From Pontederia crassipes (lineage: Eukaryota; Streptophyta; Magnoliopsida; Commelinales; Pontederiaceae): DNA of 64,000 nucleotides. Positions 37,801-50,244 of this stretch are shown here, one piece after another; position 1 is the first letter of the stretch; every line of letters starts with the position of its first letter. Below the pieces are notes generated by a model. That model was not told the DNA's origin and did not search any database. It saw only the letters and a list, made by a program, of their open reading frames with translations. A program made the position numbers and the translations under genes. The stretch is from positions 1,116,001 to 1,180,000 of the forward strand of contig JAUKPH010000027.1 of NCBI GenBank assembly GCA_030549335.1, given 5' to 3'.

Positions 37801-39110
37801 TCCATTTACTAGTTAAGAATAGCTAAAAGAAGATCCACTTAAATATGCTAGCTTAAAGCCTGAAGCTTTTTTATAATATCATCTCTGATTATTTATCTCT
37901 TTGGGGAGGGTTCCCCCCTGGTTAAGTTTTTCTACCCAAGATTATACTGTTTTTTGGTTTATATTGGGTAGTTCCTCTGAAAATGTTTATAGATTTCTGG
38001 ATACAGTGGATAATTGAATAATCTTATCGGTGTTTCTTTGATCAACAAGATGAAAAAAAGATATGTTGTTGTAAAGGTGCATCGCTCATGGGCTGAGTTT
38101 CGAGAGTATTTCCGAAAGCAGGTGTGCTTTTGTTTCATGAGAAACACGACCAGCTAGCTTTTATTCCTCCGTCTTTATGTATGCTTCTCTTCTCTGCTTA
38201 CAGGATGGAGAGAAACGACTCTTGGCATTTACAAAACGAGGTGCAAGCATTCATTCAGTGAGTAAACTTGCCTTAACTCCCATTTAATGTCTTACCTTGG
38301 TGATGATTTAGTTATGAGTTTTAATATTCATGTCTTTATGTTGTGCCCTATGTCATCAAAGAAGTTCTGTTAACCTGATCTTCGTAGTAGGAATGCTTCA
38401 CCATTTCTGACCCTCCAGCCCCGTGGGGGAAAATTTCCAAAAATTTGGGGCCCTAGAACAGGGAATCCGACGGGACCCCTGAAGTTTCCGGAATTTCGCC
38501 ACCCTCCTCTACCCAATAGAACACATCGACATATGACATGTTTCTCCTTGGTTTCTTGATATTTGCCTATAGTTTGACTTTGAACATCATATTTGCTGTT
38601 CCTTTGTAGATTCATGCCTAAGTTCTACCCCTAAAACTTCCCAAAAGTATTGGAAGTCCACAAACTTAAGTAGTGGTGTCTATGGAAATAGTAATTCTCA
38701 TTACGTCGAAATGAGTGGTGAATAATGTTAACTGTTTTGGTGTATTGTCAAATTTAACTTGTTCATGGTGGCTGTCATCATTATTTGAAGCTTGTTGTCT
38801 TAATTACAACAAGGGTTTGGTTATTTGTCAGGACTTCCGGTTCAAACGAGGTGATTGGCTGGTTTTTGGTTCTGAACCTAGTGGTCTGCCACCTGAAGCT
38901 TTGCTCGACTGCAGCTCTGAAGGTCTTGGTGGTGGAACCATCCGAATTCCGATGGTTGACACTTATGTTCGATGCCTTAATCTCTCTGTCAGCGTTGGCA
39001 TAGCTCTTTACGAAGCATCCAGGCAGCTCAACTACGAGCAGCTACAGAACCCATCTGAAGCTGGAGATGGAAGTGAAAGATTATTCTTGTCGGAGGACAT
39101 TTTTGCCTGA
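34857..39110 (+). CDS. SpoU/TrmL-family RNA 2'-O-methyltransferase, probably organellar
   Basis: Predicted SAM-dependent ribose methyltransferase of the SPOUT (alpha/beta-knot) class; TrmL homologues methylate position 34 of certain tRNAs, but the substrate here is inferred. Exons: 34857-35070, 35634-35734, 37220-37288, 37653-37711, 38061-38121, 38204-38257, 38832-39110; all GT-AG with consistent phases, giving 278 aa. Residues about 1-70 are rich in Arg, Ser, Leu and Pro, with almost no acidic residues, typical of a transit peptide. Motif 1 is SPQIPGNTGCIARSCAA (103-119), motif 2 FGSEPSGLP (198-206), motif 3 IPMVDTYVRCLNLSVSVGIA (225-244). An in-frame ATG at 34758 would add 33 residues; 34857 is preferred because a site II element overlaps the earlier one. 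Intron 2 holds a DNA transposon. Confidence 0.92.
36522..37125. mobile_element. hAT-type non-autonomous element in intron 2 of the SpoU gene
   Basis: The 604 bp element is flanked by a perfect 8-bp duplication GCGTGAAC (36514-36521 and 37126-37133), the hallmark of hAT insertion. The ends CTATGTTGCATAGG and CTTCATAG are imperfect inverted repeats, and both subterminal regions carry arrays of TACGGG/CCCGTA (36535-36615 and 37035-37115) in inverted orientation. No transposase is present; the middle is AT-rich. Confidence 0.88.
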
Positions 39111-41600
39111 CTTTCAAGGTTTCCCCAGATATCGGTAAATCAGCGTCACGGAAAGCAGAACACCAAGTCGGCAGCATTTGGTAAAAAATCATGCCTTGTA
39201 TAATGCCGGAGCAGGCAACAATCGCCGGAGCCTGTGGAGCTTATGAAGTCTGCAGAGGAACTCTTGATAACATATCTGTTTTGTAATATTTCAGATTGAT
39301 AAAATATTCTTTATCAGCAACGTCTGACAAGGTCATCGCTCTGATCTTGGAGCCTTCGTTGTTTTGCATGGCGTGGGCATTCCATTCACTTACATGGCAG
39401 GCATGTGAACAAGTAAATGATGATGTTTGTCCTCGACAAATCTCTCTCTCTCCCCCTCTCTCTCCAACCCTCAACATTATCTGAAGTAGAAACCCGCCCG
39501 TGCTCTTTGATTTGGGCGGCGCTCCACTCGATTCGGGTAAGTGGTTTAGCTACAATAAAGTTGCGAGAGCCCTTTTACTTTTGCACAGGAACTTGTCCGG
39601 CTTTCGAAGAACAAAAGTTGCTTTTATTTGATAATGGAATGACAGAACGACGGCCTCAAGTCATTTTACTCCTTTTTATGACAATGGACCGCATGTGCCC
39701 TTTCTCTCTTTATTCTTCGTTTCGGAGTATCACACTTCTCCGGCGTGAAGGCCATTTTACTTGCAGGATACGAGAATCTATGAGCAGCAAGACTGAATCG
39801 TCTTTGGCATCTACGCCGCTCGTTAATTAGACGATACAATCAGTTCGAAGATTTTAAAGTAGAAAATAAATTCTAGGTAAATTTTATAAGTGTTTTTTCA
39901 AAGATATAAGAAGTTTACAGGAGGCATAATTGTTATTTGCTAAATTAAAAAAAAAACAATTAAAAGAATAAGTATCTTACAAATTAAAATAGTTACATTG
40001 GAGATAAGAGGTTAAATGTCAATTGGAAAATATAAGTGGGAGTTAATGGCTTCTAGTTTAAAATTAAGCATTAAAAGAGTTAATAAATTAGGGATATCGA
40101 TGAATGAAACCCTCTTTTTGTTTCGATAAAGGGAGACAAGTTTGCTGAGAAAAAGAATAAATAAGTAATGGGAGATGAAAGAGAGTTCAACCTAGAATAA
40201 GTTTCTTCACAAGTTATTAGGTAATTTTTGTTTACTCGTCCATCTTATATATATCTTGTCCGCATTAAAATACAACACACAGACACACCATCTTTCTCAT
40301 TGTTAACGTACACTCTCTTAACTCAAAATATTATTCGTTCTAAGCTCTGTAAGAAAAGAATGGCTCTTGTATATTTTGTAACACCCTTTAACTCATCTTC
40401 ATATTTTGTCCACGTAAAATTATTACTATTAATTTTTTTTCAATCTTAGAGCCTTATAATTAAGAAGACAACAAGGTTGCAAGGGGACGATGACCCCTCA
40501 CCATGATTAAGAGGTTACCACCCCCTTATTTATTTTAAAATTTTATTATATTTGTTTGTTTGTCTTTTATTAACATGGATGACTATATATGTGTATGTGT
40601 TGTGTATGTTATATATATATATATATATATATATAGAATAGTGTTTACCTAATTCTTTTATAAATGATATATATAATTAGAGTTTAACATTTTGAATGAA
40701 AATATTGAAAAGCTACATTTAGTTATTAGAGTTAAAGGTTTATATTTTTTTTCTATCTTATTCTTATAATGCATTTTTTTTCCAATTTATCTTATTATTT
40801 TTAAAATTTTATTTTATCACCATTCCACTATATTTCTTTTTTGTATACATGCTTAATTAATTAGAAACTATTTATTAAAAATGGTTTAAAAAGTTAATTT
40901 ATTTGATTGAGATATAAATTATTTACTTATTATGATATAACAAAATTTGTATAGTGCTTGAATTAAATAGTTTATCGTATATTTAATTACGTAATTTTAT
41001 ATCCATCAACTAATATTATCGCTTAATTTATCAAATTTTTATTTATTAATACTCTAAATAAACGTCTAATCACTAATAATCATTCATTATCCGTTGCCAA
41101 ACTCCTATCCGCTTATCAAATAATTGATAATGTCAAATAGATCCCAAATCTCGACTCAAATTAAGTATTATTTACAATAGTTTTATGCATGTGGATCCAT
41201 GTAGGATAAGTAGATGACAATGATAAGAAGATTGGTTGCTCATCTGACAATTAATTTGTACATAGATATGGACATTAATAGAGACATAAAAATTAGTATT
41301 CATAAAGGAATATTATAAGAACCTGAGAGTTATAACCCATAGATAATTGGATATTATATATTTTTTATATAATCAAGTTTATTGTATGAAAATCTCTCAC
41401 AAATATAAACTAGTATGGCGACTTATCAAATCAAACAAAATTTCAAATAATAAAATTGCATGGCACTTTTGTGATTTAAGGATGAAAATAAGGGATGATG
41501 GAGAACGGGGTTTAAATTTAAACCCCAAAAGTACACAAATGAGATTGAAGCCATTCTTCTTTTCAATGTGCGGGTGTATTTTTTGAAACAAGATTATATA
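39111..41600. other. 3' flank of the SpoU gene, then AT-rich intergenic DNA
   Basis: 39111 to about 39500 is probably 3'UTR. Beyond it no gene is supported. 40610-40635 is an (AT)n run. 41020-41150 is a reverse-oriented relative of the repeat at 22885, ending TGTCAAATAGATCCC. Confidence 0.45.
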
Positions 41601-41619
41601 TTTGAGACGTTTAAATTAT

Positions 41620-42700
41620 GGAGGATTTTACTAAAGAAGAATCACAAAAATGTTGTCAAAAGATTGAGAATTGATAATGGATTAGAATTTTGTGATTCGT
41701 GTTAAGGATATAAAATCATTTTTTTCTTCTTAATGGCTTAAGCTTTTAGGAAAGTTGATTAGTATACTAATTTCAACATGATATCAGTCCACACGTAAGG
41801 AGAGTGTTAAAAGTATAAAATTATTGATATTGTTCTTCCTAATGACGTGAGTTTTAGAAAAATTGATTAGCACATCAATTTCAACAATTCGAAATTTAAC
41901 AAATTCTATGACAAAGAAGCATTGCACAATTGTGAGAACTCTATAGAAGAACGAAAAGAATGAACAAAATCTATTAGAAAGAGCTCAGTGTTGCTATCAA
42001 ACAGAGGACTAGTGAGTAGTTTTAGATAGAGGCTTTCAATCTAATATGTCACTTAGACAATGGGTGTACTCACTAATCTTAGACTTGAAATTTTTTTTTA
42101 AAATATATTAGGTCATCTTCTTAATTACTTACCTTTAAGAGTTTATTGTCTTGCATATGCATATTGTGAATGAAAAAAAAAAATTGAGCATAAAGCTAGG
42201 AAGTGTATATTTCTTACTTATAAATATGGTGTTAAAAGTTATATATTATACTTTCATGACACTAATGAATTTATTATTAGTAGAGATGTTATTTTTTATA
42301 AATTTATGATACTTTATTGAAGAAAGAATTTGCCTGTTATTGATGATATAGGAAAATAAAATACTTTGGAGAAGTTCGAATTTGAACTTTCAAATTCTTT
42401 TGATGAAAAGAAAAATTGTTCTAGATACATATGATTATTATGAAGTACACACATCACATCAAATAAAAGCATTTCAAAGACTTGATTTTGAAGATTGTTG
42501 GCTTATGCATTAAGTGCTACCGTGTGAATCATCCTTCCCATATTCTAAAGCTATTTTAAGTTTTGATTACAAAAAGTAATATTTGAAGTTTTGATTACAA
42601 TACGTGATTAATAGCAATGTGGAAGAAGATGAAATATCTACAAAAGAACAACACTTGAGAACTTGAAAACCCAAATCGTTGCATATTTTAGACTCGACTT
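41620..42700 (+). mobile_element. Ty1/copia retrotransposon relic (integrase part)
   Basis: Frames with stops give NVVKRLRIDNGLEFCDS (41655-41700), the copia integrase motif around its catalytic Asp; then a LLERAQCCYQ-like block (41970); then KARKCIFLTYKYGVKSYILY and EFIISRDVIFY (42190-42300), the conserved segment after integrase. 42340-42700 looks like the variable linker before RT. No LTR is recognised on either side. Confidence 0.8.
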
Positions 42701-45430
42701 CATGTTCATCATAGTCAAATGAGAAAATAAGGTATATGTTAAAATTTTCTACTATTGTGCAATTGGTAGAATTATGTATACAATAATTTATATTTGTTCA
42801 GATATATCTCATGTTGTTAGTGTATATACAATATATATATATATAGAAATATATGAACCTACATCACATGGGATTGACGTAGGGATGCGAAGCAACTCTT
42901 GCCCGATGATCTTCTCATCGATGGCTACTGTGATCCAAGTAATTCTTGATTGTTGCGATGGCTGAGATTGAACTTAAAACAAATTGAATCCCTAACCTAT
43001 TGACACACATGTTCATCTCCTCTCCTCTCCAAAGACCAAGCGATCACTGACCGTCATCAAGGAAGCAAATTAGACAATCACAACCCCTCTTGTACCCGAT
43101 CGTCATCAAGGAAGTGAACTAGCCGATTGCTGAAACATCATGCTCCTCTTCTCCCTAGCTATGGTGCCTTCTCATGAATATTTTCAATAAGCATATTTCT
43201 TTGATTCTAGTCCTCAATCTCATCTCTGGCTGCTTCCTATACACAACACTATGAGTCTCATCCTAGCATCTTTGTTGTTCCTTCAATTTGTGAGCCCTTG
43301 ACTTCCACATTGCTAATATCCTCTTATTTATGCATGGGCAAGCGATACTTAGTGTTGTTCATCTTTTTATTTAAATTAAGAAAAAACAAATATTGCTTAT
43401 TTTTCATATTTTAGTATTTGTTTTCTCTCATTCATATTGGTTGTTACAACAATGATGGACACATAGATGACAATAATGAAATAATTATAGGAATTAATGA
43501 TTGTTACAAACAAATGGGATGTCATAGATAAAAATATGTTTTTTTTGCTATTTAATGATTGTTGGTGAACTTGTATAAATAATAACATAATTAATCCTTG
43601 TATAATGCACTTTTTTTGTTGCCTCTACACTTTCTAGCTAACTAATTTTCATGCCTTGTATAAACAATAACATAACATAATCATTGCATATTCTTCTCTA
43701 TAGTTCCTTCTGAAGCAATAGGTCTGCTAACTAATTTGCAACTCATCTCTTTTTGTTGATGATGCATTATATTTCAATTGTCATTTAATGCATTCAGTAC
43801 AAATTATGTCCATTAAAGATTAATGAAATAGTTATTTCTCTCTCAAGTTATGAAGGTAAACAAATTGAAGTCATACAAGAATTGTGAGATGCTACAATTG
43901 TATTCTTTATTATTTGCATGTCATTTATATTTTTAAGATTTTTTAATTTAATTAATTATGTGAAATATTTCTCTTATAATGATCAAATACAAGATGAGGA
44001 TAATGTTAGCGATAGTCAAGTTACACTAAGTTTGATTCAAAAGATGATGTTTATATTTTCTACAATACATATGCAAAATCATTTGACTTTTTATACAAAA
44101 AGTTCATTGCTATAAATTTAGAAAGATAAATATGTCCATTTGTAGATTACTTGTTTATTTTAAATAAGGACATAAAAATCTCAAATTAAAACGTACAATG
44201 GAAAAGATGTAAAAAGGTGAAGAATGGCATAGAAAATTGTGGTGCAATGTTGTTAGTCAAAGTTGCAAGTGATGGCAAGTGGGAGGTAGAAATGTTTACA
44301 AAAATAAATTATCCACTCCCTATAAGGAAGCTATGAAAGTTCAAAGAAATATTGTGGTTTGGACCTTATAAGATAACCAATATTTAAATATGACCGGAGA
44401 CACCTTTATAGAATCTCAAGAACGTATAGATTATATGAATGCATTACAAAAAAAAACAATATGAGAGAGGAGATGATGAGCGTGTTAAATTATTTTTAAA
44501 AGAAGTTTATGATGATTATTTCTTTTCTAGAATGGTGGTGGATGAAAAGAATGTGGGGAAGAGTTTCTTTTGTGCTGACAGTAGATGATAAATCTATTGT
44601 AATTTTTTTCAAACTTTATAAGGGTTAAACAAATTAATAATACTCACTAGCTTATAAAAGGTATGTGGAACTATTTTTAATCACGATGATTGCATTTATC
44701 GTGCTTTCTATTTTTATGTTTATGTGTATGTACAATAGTCTTATTGGTTATTCTTTTTGTTATGTTTATGTATATCCAAGAAAATCCATGGCCAAGTGAT
44801 CCAGCCAGCTTGTTCATGTTGTTTTTGTTGTTGCCGTTATATGGTTATAAAGATGACATATCTTTTTTCATGCTGGAAAAAGACGTCTTACGGCTTGTTA
44901 TTGATGCTGCTAATGATTTTGTAAAAAGACAACTAATGTTGTGTTTACTCAATATTTGAATGGAATGCTTATGAGCTTTAGCTTTTGTATCAATAACAAA
45001 TGTTAAACATAGCACACTTTTTATTGGAGAGAAAGATTAGAGTTCCATGTACCATTATATCACAAACATGTTTTATATCCAAGTTGTAGCATTATAACAA
45101 ATATGTTTGAAGCTCTTCTTTCCATGTTATCCTCTAAGTCTTAAACAATTGTATCACTAAGATACATTATCTTTTAACAAAAATCATAGAAATGATGTCG
45201 ACATTTTAAATTGAACTCATGAGAATATATAACACTATGTTTATCTACATGTTCAGAATCAAGTCATATTGACGACTTTAACTCATCTGAGAAAATGCTA
45301 ACTCCCTTGGCAACATATATCTAAAGTTGAAATTGAGGTATCGAATCAATAATCTTTTTTATTTTTCTTGTTGGCATCTCTGCACTGCCATGTTTAACAT
45401 TTGCTTTGTTTACACAAAGACCTTTAAAAA
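42700..45430. other. AT-rich intergenic DNA
   Basis: No gene recognised. 43020-43140 has a short duplication (CGTCATCAAGGAAG at 43056 and 43102). The frame at 44690-44959 has hydrophobic content but no homology that I can name. Probably further retrotransposon decay. Confidence 0.35.
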
Positions 45431-46084
45431 ATAATATGGACCGTATATGTAACTATTATGTATTCATTATTATTTTAAAATAACTAAGAATTAATAAAAA
45501 AAAGATTGGAACATATATTTTAACAATAGTTTATTATAATGTTATTCTTATCTTAAAAATCTATGTGTAAGATTTTGTGAATATTTTTTCTTGATATATT
45601 CCTTTTGTTTCATCACAAATTCCAAATATAACTTCTTTCTTATTAGTTTATGAATTTTTTATACTTTATATTATTTCTTCTTTATTTTTCTCCTCGCATA
45701 TTTCAAAATCTTATTCTTCTAATTTTATTTTTTTCTCACAAATTTCAATTATATTTTCCTAACTATTGGTTTCCTTTTGCGGTTCACACTCCATAATTTT
45801 CTCATTTTCCTAATTTCTTATACTTTCTATTCTTCAACATTTATTTCATTATTATACTTCGCTTATTTTATATTTTCTTTCCATATAACAATCTATTTTT
45901 TTTATCAATTTGAAAATAAATGGTTTGAAACGATTTTTCGTTTCAACCCCATTTTACTCGGTTCAAACTAGTTCATCTCGATTTTCTTCAAAAATAGTTT
46001 TTAACATCAAACTTGATCAGACCGACGATTGTTTCATGGTTGAATTGATTAGACCGGTTGGTCCGATCCGATTTTAGAAATAGT
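45430..46084. mobile_element. AT-rich interspersed element, copy E1 (left-truncated)
   Basis: Shares its AT-rich body (TAACAATAG, TTCTTATCTTAAAA, TCCAAATATAACTT and so on) and its right end (GGTTCAAACT, AACATCAAACTTGATC, CCGATTTTAGAAATA) with copies at 46914 and 49614. It stops at the same channel codon as those copies (followed by AGTTTGAAAGAGG). Confidence 0.7.
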
Positions 46085-46215
46085 AGTTTGAAAGAGGACC
46101 CTATTTTCTTCTTTGTTGTGGCTTGGCTCACTACTGCTCTTTGTCACTTTTACTGGAAGTTGCCTACGAACATGATGCTCTCGAAGGACCACTACCTTAT
46201 TTGGGTCGATGTTTG
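46085..46215 (+). pseudogene. SLAC/SLAH pseudogene, unit B1, fragment
   Basis: Reads LKE-like, then a frameshifted equivalent of GLAHYIVLFVTLYQRLPTN and a short VTLPKDLH equivalent before jumping to the next unit's start. Only the fragment downstream of the E1 insertion is kept. Confidence 0.7.
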
Positions 46216-46913
46216 ATCTGATTCTCACAACTATGTGCAAGAAGTTATGAAGTCAAGAGTGTTATATTCTCAACTCATGCCAACGAGGAAAAAATGGCCC
46301 TCAAGAGTGAAAGGGACACACGCTTTGACTCCTTCGATACGTTGTCGAAGAGGCTTGAAAGGCAATTGTCAAACTTGCTCAGGAAGTTGTATGGACTGAC
46401 CTGGATATGAATTCAATGACTTGGAGGGCACTAGACAATCTCTAGGACAAGAAGTAATCTTTTTGCATGCATCAAAATTTTCATTGCTTTCAAGGACAAG
46501 AAGTGGTATTTCCTCCTCTTCCCCATAGATGCATTCACTATGTGCTTCGGTGACAACAACTTGACCATTCTATGGAAGACATTGGCCACCTCATCCTTCA
46601 TGGGATTCTTGCATGTAAACTTGACCGTCGACTTGGTCCTCTTTTTCATATAGTTGGCCATCAACGTGTTGCATCAATTGCGGTGAACCTATTCATATCG
46701 TTGGCCATCATCGTGTTGCATCGATTGCGATGAACCTATTCATATCATTGGCCATCATCGTGTTGCATCGATTGCGGTGAACCTACACCCTGCCTTATAG
46801 CACGTGCTCTTGTCTCTAATTTTTTGCCCTATGACTAGTGGATGTTCGGGGGAGCTTAGGCTCTCTTGGGAAACTTTTTCGGAGCGATGTTGGGCACGTC
46901 CATGGGTTTGAAG
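46216..46913 (+). pseudogene. SLAC/SLAH pseudogene, unit B2, N-terminal and core parts
   Basis: The N-terminal part includes VMKSRVLYSQLMP and a frameshifted equivalent of the FDSFDTxSKRLERQLSNL segment typical of SLAH2/SLAH3. After an intron acceptor (TTTCAAGGACAAG) comes the start of the membrane core in broken frames, a 47-bp triplication (46654-46785), then LHPALWHVL-like residues and GAMLGTSMGLK. The core between the first helices and NLHP is deleted. Confidence 0.78.
46654..46785. repeat. 47-bp tandem repeat inside SLAH unit B2
   Basis: Units beginning TTGGCCATCA start at 46654, 46701 and 46748 and share GTGTTGCATC, ATTGCG and TGAACCTA. The period of 47 shifts the frame at each unit. 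Confidence 0.92.
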
Positions 46914-47484
46914 ACATGATTTTAAAACCTAATCGAACATTGAACCAGTCATGCAACAGAGCCATGGTTCGATCAATAACTTGACCAGGTTGAATCGAAA
47001 TTTTATTAAAATGAGAATACTTGGGTTTTGTTTCAAAATATAGTATAAATAGAAGTATAAAATATAAATAATTATGTATTAATTATTTTTTAAAATAATT
47101 AAGCATTAACAAAAATTTTGGAACATATTTTATAATAATTTTAATGAACTATTTTTGTTATCTTAAATTATTTTGTTTAGAATTTTTTGTATATTTTTTC
47201 TTTATATATTTCTTATTTTCATTTTTTCTCTTCACAAGTTCTTCCTTGTTATATTAGTTTCCTTATATTCTTCTACATTTATTTCATTAGTATACCTTTC
47301 TTATTTTATATTTTCTTTCCATATAATAATCTTTTCGATTTGAATCGATTTTTTTGGTTCAACTCGATTTTATCCGATTCAAATTGGTTCATCTAGGTTT
47401 CGTTCAAAAATGATTTTTAACATCAAGCTGGATCGGACCGATGATTGGTTCGCGGTTGCCAGTCCAGCCCAATCTTAAAATACT
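46914..47484. mobile_element. AT-rich interspersed element, copy E2 (complete)
   Basis: About 571 bp bounded by GGTTTGAAG on both sides (46905-46913 and 47485-47493), a 9-bp target duplication. The ends are inverted: ATTTTAAAACCTAATCGAAC on the left, GCCCAATCTTAAAATACT on the right. The channel frame (SMGLKE, then LAHY) resumes exactly after it. It is non-coding; an 8-9-bp duplication fits hAT or Mutator-type cut-and-paste elements. Confidence 0.75.
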
Positions 47485-47670
47485 GGTTTGAAGGAAGGCC
47501 ATAGTAGCTTGGCTCACTACATTCCGCTCTTTGTCACCCAGTACCAAAGACTCCCTATGAACACAACTCTCTAGAAGGACCTCCACCATGTGTTCTTTAT
47601 ATTCATCGTGGTGCCCAGTGTCGTCTGTGTGGCATGGGAAAAGATTTATGGTGACTTCACCAATGCATCA
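47485..47670 (+). pseudogene. SLAC/SLAH pseudogene, unit B2, core after the insertion
   Basis: Reads LKEGHSS-like, LAHYIPLFVTQYQRLPMNTT, stop, KDLHHVFFIFIVVPSVVCVA, WEKIYGDF. Follows directly from the residues before element E2. Confidence 0.8.
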
Positions 47671-47759
47671 AGAATTTCATCTTAAATTCGTTGTCCCGCA
47701 TAATACAACTATGAACCATATGGAACTGATCACACAAGATTTTGACTAATTCAACCTTA

Positions 47760-48995
47760 AATGCAAAGTTATTTTAGTCTACGTTCGATCTGGTTCTCAC
47801 CATATGCAACAAGTTATGAAGCTAAGAGTATTCTATTCTCAACCTATGCTAGTCAGGGTAAAACCAGACTGCGAGAGTCAGAGGGACACACACTTTGATT
47901 CCTTTGATACATGGTCGAAAAGGCTCGAAGGTAATTGTCGAACCTCCGCAGGAAGCCGCATGGATTAACTTGAAGGAAAATGATCCATGCATTCATGAAA
48001 CAAAGGCTATTTTAGGAGTAGACCAGTATTTCGATGACTTGGAAGGTAGTGGACACTCTAAGGCTCACATGCATGCATTGTTCATTATTGCAGATTGATC
48101 ATATTCTTGATCTTAATTTCCTTTTTGTATCGCTGGAAAAGTAATCTTTTTGTAGGGATTAAAAGTTTCAATGTTTTTATAGGACAGGAAGTGGCATTTC
48201 CTCCTCCGCTTCCTCGTAAACTCATTTGGTATGTGCCTTGATGTCAGTAGTTAGGCCATTCTGTGGAAGATATTGGTGACCTCATCCTCCATGAGCTTCA
48301 TCCACATAAGCTTGACCATCAACTTGGACCTTTTGGTTCATACCATTAGACATTGTCTTCTTCATCTACCAACTCAAGGTTATCTTCAACTTCGAAGTCA
48401 TGGACTGCAAGTAAACTCAGCTCATGTCAACTTTTTCTTTATGCCTTGGATCGCCTGCCTCTTCTTGTCCATCGACATGCTACCATCGATTGCGGTGAAC
48501 CTACACCCTATCATATGGTATGTGCTCTCTTCTGGCTGGATCTCAAGATGGCCAGTGGATGTTAGTGGGGAGCATAGACTCTCCAAGGTGGCCAACCCTT
48601 AGAATCACCTCTCCATCATGTGCAACTTCGTCGGAGCATTGTTGGGCATGTCCATGAGTTTGAAGGAGAGCCTGATTTTCTTCTTTGACATGGCTTGGCT
48701 CATTACATTGTGCTATTTGTCGCCTTGTGCAAGAGGCTCACTATAAATGTGATGCTCTCAAAGAACCTCCACCATGTGTTCTTCCTGCTCGTGGCAGCGC
48801 CCAACGTTGCCTGTGTGGCGTGGGCAAAGATTTTTGGAGACTTGGACGATGGATCGATGATTGCATATTTCATTACTCTCTTCCTCTACATATCTCTCAT
48901 AAGCTTTCATGTTAACTCCATTGTCCTGAATAATACAACAACGAACCATGTTGAACTAATCACACAAGATTTTGACTAGTTCAACCTGAAATAGA
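47760..48995 (+). pseudogene. SLAC/SLAH pseudogene, unit B3 (most complete)
   Basis: Runs from the unit start (CAACAAGTTATGAAG, 47807) through the N-terminal domain (FDTWSKRLEG then FNCRTSAGSR-like in broken frame; ENDPCIHETKAILGVDQYFD at 47967), an intron (about 48100-48180), then WHFLLRFLVNSFGMCL, SSSMSFIHISLTINLDLL, LHPIIWYVLSS, HRLSKVANP, NFVGALLGMSMSLKESLIFF, LLVAAPNVACVAWAKIFGDL and IAYFITLFLYISLISFHVNS. Several frameshifts and stops are present. Unlike B1, B2 and B4 there is no insertion at the SMGLKE site. It lacks the C-terminal exon. Confidence 0.85.
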
Positions 48996-49009
48996 GACTT
49001 ATTTGAATT

Positions 49010-49613
49010 GATGTCTGATCTGATTCTAACAACTATGGACAACAAGTTATGAAGCCAACAATATTATTTTCTCAACCCATGCCAAATGGGGCAAATATGG
49101 TCCTTGAGAATTAGAGGGACACATAATTTGATCCCTTCAATAGGTAGCCAAGGAGGCTAGAAAGGCATTTGTCGAATATGTGCAAGGAATCACATGGATT
49201 GACGTAAAAGCGAATGGTCTATGTATTCTTGAAGCAGAGGCTATTCCAAAAGTAGACCGCTACTTTGATGACTCACTACTTTGATGATTCGGAAGGTGTC
49301 GGATACTCTCAAGGTATGCATGCATGTGTTGTTCGTCATTACAAATTAATCATATTCTTGATCTTAATTTTCCATTTTGTATTGCTAAAATAGTAATTTT
49401 TATAAGTTTCATTACTTTTTTAGGACAAAAAGTTTCATTACAATTTTCCTCCCCTTCCCATTAAACCCATTTGATGTGTGAGAACTCAAAATCTACAAGT
49501 AGTGGATGTCCGATAGGGAGTGCATCCTTTCCAAGGTGGCCAACCCTTTGAACCACCTCTCTATGGTGGACAACTTCATCGAAGCGCTATTAGGCACATT
49601 CATGAATCTAAAG
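49010..49613 (+). pseudogene. SLAC/SLAH pseudogene, unit B4
   Basis: Starts with the unit head (CAACAAGTTATGAAG, 49037), a decayed N-terminal part, an intron-like gap and a short DKKFHYNF block (49425); then it jumps to the ELKIYKWWMSDRE region and SKVANPLNHLSMVDNFIEAL, LLGTFMNLK before element E3. The core between the FGMC and ELKIY positions is deleted. Confidence 0.78.
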
Positions 49614-50240
49614 CAATATTTTTAAAACCGGACCGGGGATCAAACTTGACAAGCAACTGAGTCATAATTCGATCGATTTAATTGGGTTAGACCGGATTGA
49701 ATTAAAATTTTATTAAAATAATAATATTTAAATTTTTTTTCAAAATATAGTATAAATAAATGGTATACAAATATAAATAATTCAAAATTGTGTATTAATT
49801 ATTATTTTAAAATAACTAACATTAACAAGAAATTTAGTAACACATGTTTTTAACAATGACTTTAATAAAATATTGTTCTTATCTTAAAATTTTTTGTTTA
49901 GAATTTTGTGTAGATTTTTTGTTTATATATTTTTTTCGGAAATTCCAAGTATAACTTGTTATTAGTTTCCTAATTTTCATACTATCTATTCTTACTTCTT
50001 TTTTTCCTCACAAATTTCAAATTTTATTATTCCCAGCTTTACTATATTTCATAATTTCTTATACTTTCTATTCTTCTACATTTATTTCCTTATTTTATAT
50101 CTACTTTCCATATAATAATCTATCTTTTTATTGATTTGAATTTTGAATTGATCTTTTAATTCAATCCGATTCAAACCTGTCTTATTCAAAAATAATTTTT
50201 AACATCTAACTAAACCGGACGATTGTGAAACCGGTCGAAA
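49614..50240. mobile_element. AT-rich interspersed element, copy E3
   Basis: Begins ATTTTTAAAACCGGACCGG after the same channel codon (MNLK) as E2 and ends with a CCGGACGATTG/CCGGTCGAAAA region. The body aligns with E1 and E2 (AAATATAGTATAAATA, TTCTTATCTTAAAA, AATTCCAAGTATAACTT). It lacks the flanking channel sequence on its right side. Confidence 0.7.
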
Positions 50241-50244
50241 AACA

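Noticed and set aside
44690-44959. Hydrophobic 89-codon frame
   Set aside because: Low-complexity AT-rich region, no homology and no supporting splice or promoter signals.
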